This document shows, piece by piece, positions 60,482 to 64,000 of a DNA stretch of 64,000 nucleotides. How positions within the stretch are numbered: the stretch's first letter is position 1; each line of letters opens with the position of its first letter. The notes under the pieces were generated by a model. That model did not search any database. It saw only the letters and a program-made list of their open reading frames with translations, and was not told the origin of the DNA. The position numbers were made by a program, and so were the translations under genes. The stretch comes from Pseudofabraea citricarpa. Taxonomy: Eukaryota; Ascomycota; Leotiomycetes; Helotiales; Dermateaceae. Where the stretch lies: assembly GCA_029641185.1 (NCBI GenBank), contig JAPWGK010000019.1, positions 62,001-126,000 on the forward strand. Direction: 5' to 3'.

Positions 60482-61601
60482 TCACGACAGTCTCGACTCG
60501 CGATTCGAGCAGATCCAGTAAGCCGGGACAGCATCAACGACGCGGCGAAACCTGCACCATCTCTGGGCCGTATTGGGCACGGGCAAGACCTCAGTCTGCG
60601 GCTGCAAAGTCTTGAGGACATCAAAGTACGAAGCCGGAAGCCGCAGCGTGAGCTGCTGCAGCCGCGGTCCAGTCTTCCGCACGAGCTCGTCGACGGGCTT
60701 GAGCCAGATGGCCTCCAGGTCAGGCGCCGGCTCGTCGTGCACCGGCTGCGGAAGCGTCCACGTGTGCATCGTCACCGAGAGGGTGCGCAGCTTCAGCGAG
60801 CTCAGAGCTGCCCACACCTCGTCGTACCGTCGCTTCCCGGCTTGCGTCGAGGGGAAGAAGCGGAAGTACCAGTTGAACTCGAGCGAGGTGAGGAGCGGGA
60901 GGCGCTGCGGCAGGAAGAACTCTGGCAGGTGGAGCACGATGGTGTCGTCGTCGATATGGAACTTGGTGGTGTGGTAGAGAAGACGGATGCCTTCAGAATA
61001 GCTAAGACATGCAAATCAGCCATGGATCTTGGGAGACTTCCAGATACGGAAGGGGCCTTTCTCTGTAGACTTGCATCTGACGGCACGTATACAGGAGTGC
61101 CACGTCTAGCTTCTTCTCCTCTCTCTCAATCCCATACCGCTTCCTGTCTCTCGCTGCACCACAGCTGTCGTCGCATACGGGATATCGACAGATCATGTGA
61201 TACCACCCCCAGCGCTTGGCCTGCGAGACGTCTCTCACACGAGCAGGCGTGAAGCCAAAGCCCTCAATCGTATAGCCCTCCAGGATCTCGCCATCCTTCC
61301 ACGGGTGCTGGGCTGCGATGCGAATCAAGACGGGACGGTGTCCGAAGACGAGCTCGTAGATCTGCAGCCGCAGATCGAGCGGGAGACGACCCAAGAACAA
61401 GCTCTGATCTTGTGCCTGCACTCTCTCCTGGTTTTCTGATGCTACTGACAACCTTCGACCTCGCACCGTCGGCTGGAACAGATTCGCTATCGGTTCCGTT
61501 TGGTTGTTGATGTACTTTGCTGGGCGTGCTGGTGGGCCGTGGATGATCCGCCGCAGTCGTTCTAGCATCCCGGGGGTTTCTTGTTGCTTGGGGTTGTTCA
61601 T
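60482..61601 (-). CDS. DUF7730/F-box-like fungal protein with GC-AG intron
   Basis: Two exons: 61601-61075 and 61001-60482, 1047 nt, 348 residues. The ATG at 61601 starts MNNPKQQETPGM. The 73-nt intron begins GCAAGT and ends TTAG, a non-canonical GC-AG intron. It is supported because the join rebuilds the family hallmark LLYTCRQIYSEGIRLLY across the splice. The N-terminal domain carries LPLDLRLQIYELVFGHRPVLI, typical of this large fungal family (sometimes called F-box-like or 2EXR-like). The C-terminal half is a beta/helix domain (LTSLEFNWYFRFF, LRTLSVTMHTWT). Function is unknown for the family; F-box-type substrate adaptors are one idea. Members are often in variable gene sets. Confidence 0.85.
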
Positions 61602-62427
61602 GGCGTTGGTTAACTGGTTGGTAGCATCTAGAGGTTTAAGGAATATTTGAGGTTGAGATATTACTTACGGTACCTACGTACTAATTTCTTTTATTGAAGC
61701 CACATAGACATCAGATGTAGGCAGCAACGAGTTGCTCGTGGGGAGATGTCATGTCTAACTGGTGGCGATGCTGGGTAAACATTGATCCGAGCCCGTCATG
61801 TCATCAACTCAACTCCGCCAGAGAGCTATTCTTCTTCTTTGATTACGATTCTAGTCGATTCTAGTGATTTTTTAGATTTGCAGATAAGCTTCAATCATAT
61901 AAGCCCTAAGTAAAATTGGAATAAAATGAGATACGAAATACAGCATTGCGTAAAATCTTTAGGATAGCTAGACTGAGACTTCGTGAGAGAAATGCGTTTA
62001 CGTTGTCAAATTGTTAATATGCTCAATCAAACTCGTCTGTATCGTGGATACCAAGTAATATTGGAAGGACTTATACTTTGGCTTGTATTCTAAGTGTATT
62101 TTCTCCAAAAATCTCGAATGTTTATCTCAGTTGTCTCAAAAAGCTACGTCGTATTTAACTTCACGGAAAAAAAAAAGAAACACCCCTCTTAATTGTGACA
62201 CATTCCACATCCCTCAATTCCCTTACTTATGATTCAAGAAACCCAAAACCAAAAGAGGAAGAACCACCCAAAGAAGACACACTCCGGTCGATAGAACAGA
62301 AGAACATAAAGTAGATAACACTAAAAGCTCCGCTCCCTCGCTTAACCAGTTCCCATGACAGCACAAAATCCCCAACCGACACAGACCAACCAAAAAAAAA
62401 AATAGCACAAAAAAACAAGAAAAGGAG
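61602..62427. other. Intergenic
   Basis: About 800 AT-rich bases. No gene. Confidence 0.5.
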
Positions 62428-62543
62428 TGAACAGAGTGGGACTCGAACCCACGCCACTTTCGTGACCAGGAAATTACTGATAACAGTAAGGGAGTTAAGG
62501 AGTAACCTTAACCTGGCGCCATAACCAGCTCGGCCATCTGTCC
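62428..62543 (-). tRNA. tRNA-Leu (AAG) with 34-nt intron
   Basis: On the minus strand: acceptor GGACAGA/TCTGTTC with discriminator A, D-stem GCC/GGC with GCTGGTTAT loop, anticodon stem CCAGG/CCTGG, loop TTAAGG..T with anticodon AAG at 62509-62507, intron 62505-62472 directly after position 37, long variable arm CAC GAAA GTG, T-arm GTGGG TTCGAGT CCCAC. Mature length 82 nt. Confidence 0.95.
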
Positions 62544-63129
62544 TTTTTGATGTCTGCTTTTGCTCTTAACTTACACTATATTGGGGGTGGATTTCATGGG
62601 AGAAACTACAAAGTAAAAAAGAACACCAAAATCAACACTCAAAGGAACGGAGGGTTTGCAGGTGCGTTTGAGTTCCTGCTTTGGTATATGCTTCTTTCTG
62701 TTTATTGCGATTTATAGAATTTTGAAATCGCTGTTGTGTTTATATATGAGTGACAACCACTGGTGTCACTCAAATCCGATCCAATTTCTCCTTCTCTCAT
62801 CCTCACTTAGATAAGTAGCATTGAGATACTAAGCATGAGAAGATAGCACGGTGATTTCTTTGTATCTCTCGAGCTTCTAACTTTAGGGCGAGGATAATTG
62901 GTATTACCCCAGACTTGTAATGAACCTCAGGGAAGAAACTAAATTTTGGCATGTACAATATTCATCATTATATATCATGTAAACTACGTTCGGAACTCCG
63001 GCCATGCATCTAATCTATGATGCGCTCACTCCCTTCTTGAACTCCAAAACCTTAGAAAAACATCTGTTCCCCATTCTTATGTAGCCATGCCTGTCATGCA
63101 ACTTATACGCCACCCCAATATGCACCATC
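62544..63129. other. Intergenic
   Basis: About 590 AT-rich bases between the tRNA-Leu and the 3' end of the SNF2-type gene. No gene. Confidence 0.5.
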
Positions 63130-64000
63130 TTAGCCCTTCTTAGCAAATACAAAGCCAACCTTACATCTCTCATCCTCCAAAACGTCTACGAGGATTTGGT
63201 CGTTGAGAACTGTCTTGATGTTCTCGACTTGTTCATTATCATAACCAAAGACATCTTTTGTCTCGCCGAGGAAGACTGAAGTGTCAACATGACTGTACCG
63301 CATTGAAGCCTGCATCTTGCCCTTGGATTTCTTCTTTTGCGCTATACGCTCTTCTTGTTCTTTCATGTTAACTTGAGAAGCCCGAAGTAGCTTGAATGGT
63401 GGTTCTTCCAAATCGTCATCACTATTGCTCGTCACTGCTTCCATAGACTCGGTTGGTAGAATGCGCTCAACACCAAGTCCCTTGCAATCACAGCCCAGTA
63501 AATCATGAGTCTGACAACCGGCATCGACATTTAGCGTAAAAAGATCACGCAGTTCCTCAGCAGAGAAGCTAGCTTCGTTCTTCTTACCATCCACAACACT
63601 GTCTGCTAGTCCCATCTTCGTAACTTGACGTTGATAAATCTTCTCATCCATTCCTCCAGCCATTAAAAATCGATAGATCATGACAGGGCGTTTTTGTCCA
63701 TCTCGATGAATACGTGCCATTGCTTGAAGATCTGTCGCTGGGTTCCAATCCACATCAAAGAGGATGAGACGGGAGGCACCTATCAAATTCAGACCGGCAC
63801 CCCCAGACTTCGCTGATAAAAGAAAAGCGAAATTTTTCGATGCAGGAGTTTTGTTGAAAGCATTGACCATATCCTGGCGTTTTGAGCTTGGTGTCTTGCC
63901 ATCAAGACGAAGAAATGGTAAACCTAGAGAAGCAATATGATTCCCAAGTATATCCAGAGTCGATGTATAGTTTGAGACAATTACAATCTTTTCAGAAGTG
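63130..64000 (-). CDS. RDH54: SNF2-family DNA translocase, RAD54B/RDH54(TID1)-type, C-terminal part
   Basis: The gene runs off the right edge; about 290 residues are visible, open in one frame from 64000 to the stop at 63130. It shows the second RecA-like lobe of SNF2 ATPases: EKIVIVSNYTSTLDIL, LRLDGKTPSSKRQ, LLSAKSGGAGLNLIGASRLILFD, WNPATDLQAMARIHRDGQKR (motif VI) and YRFLMAGGMDEKIYQRQ. The wording IHRDGQKRPV and the later Cys-containing segment (CQTHDLLGCDCKG) favour the RDH54/RAD54B group over RAD54 proper. The family remodels DNA with Rad51/Dmc1 in homologous recombination and removes stalled recombinase from chromatin. The basic KKKSKGKM stretch and the C-terminal domain are intact. Confidence 0.87.
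   Translation of the reverse strand, partial: TSEKIVIVSNYTSTLDILGNHIASLGLPFLRLDGKTPSSKRQDMVNAFNKTPASKNFAFLLSAKSGGAGLNLIGASRLILFDVDWNPATDLQAMARIHRDGQKRPVMIYRFLMAGGMDEKIYQRQVTKMGLADSVVDGKKNEASFSAEELRDLFTLNVDAGCQTHDLLGCDCKGLGVERILPTESMEAVTSNSDDDLEEPPFKLLRASQVNMKEQEERIAQKKKSKGKMQASMRYSHVDTSVFLGETKDVFGYDNEQVENIKTVLNDQILVDVLEDERCKVGFVFAKKG

Overview
The window looks like a piece of nuclear chromosome from a filamentous ascomycete, probably a leotiomycete (Helotiales/Sclerotiniaceae-like), although the lineage is inferred from the character of the proteins and was not searched. The supporting signs are many short spliceosomal introns (45-90 nt, GT-AG, one GC-AG), tRNA genes with a single body intron, an extracellular WSC protein, a NACHT/WD40 NLR, and long gene-poor spacers full of microsatellites.

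Left part, about 3.6-17.1 kb, is an accessory 'immunity/cell-death' island. It holds a hypothetical three-exon gene, a gasdermin-like pore-former (5211-6029), directly followed on the same strand by a subtilisin-family (S8) serine protease with a degenerate retropepsin-like N-domain (6472-8326), a degenerate HNH-type protein (9037-10059), a fructosamine-3-kinase-like small-molecule kinase (10709-12138), and on the opposite strand a 1565-residue NLR with an alpha/beta-hydrolase (SesB-like) N-domain, NACHT and WD40 repeats (12259-17125). The gasdermin/subtilase pair has the layout of the Podospora anserina het-Q1/het-Q2 heterokaryon-incompatibility genes, in which the protease clips the C-terminal tail of the gasdermin to trigger regulated cell death. 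This is the most interesting object in the window.

Middle part, about 18-33.6 kb, holds secretome and detoxification genes: a secreted BBE-like FAD oxidase, two identical tandem tRNA-Trp genes, an aldo-keto reductase, an MFS (DHA2-type) transporter broken by two TGG-to-TAG changes at conserved Trp codons (RIP-like pseudogene), a small secreted protein, a large WSC-domain glycoprotein, and a probable hidden two-exon gene.

Right part, about 35-64 kb, is core genome: eIF3a, the heterotrimeric G-protein gamma subunit (divergent from eIF3a), a SelW/Rdx-type CxxC protein, the PP1 catalytic subunit, a large LRR protein, a DUF7730/F-box-like protein with a GC-AG intron, tRNA-Leu(AAG), and at the right edge the C-terminal part of a RAD54/RDH54-type SNF2 translocase. 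Two unusually long gene-poor stretches (about 43.5-50.9 kb and 53.5-60.5 kb) carry only repeats and one tRNA-like gene.

Exon coordinates below were worked out by hand by matching splice sites and reading frames. For every multi-exon gene given with exons, the summed exon length is a multiple of three and the frame stays open, except for the flagged pseudogene.
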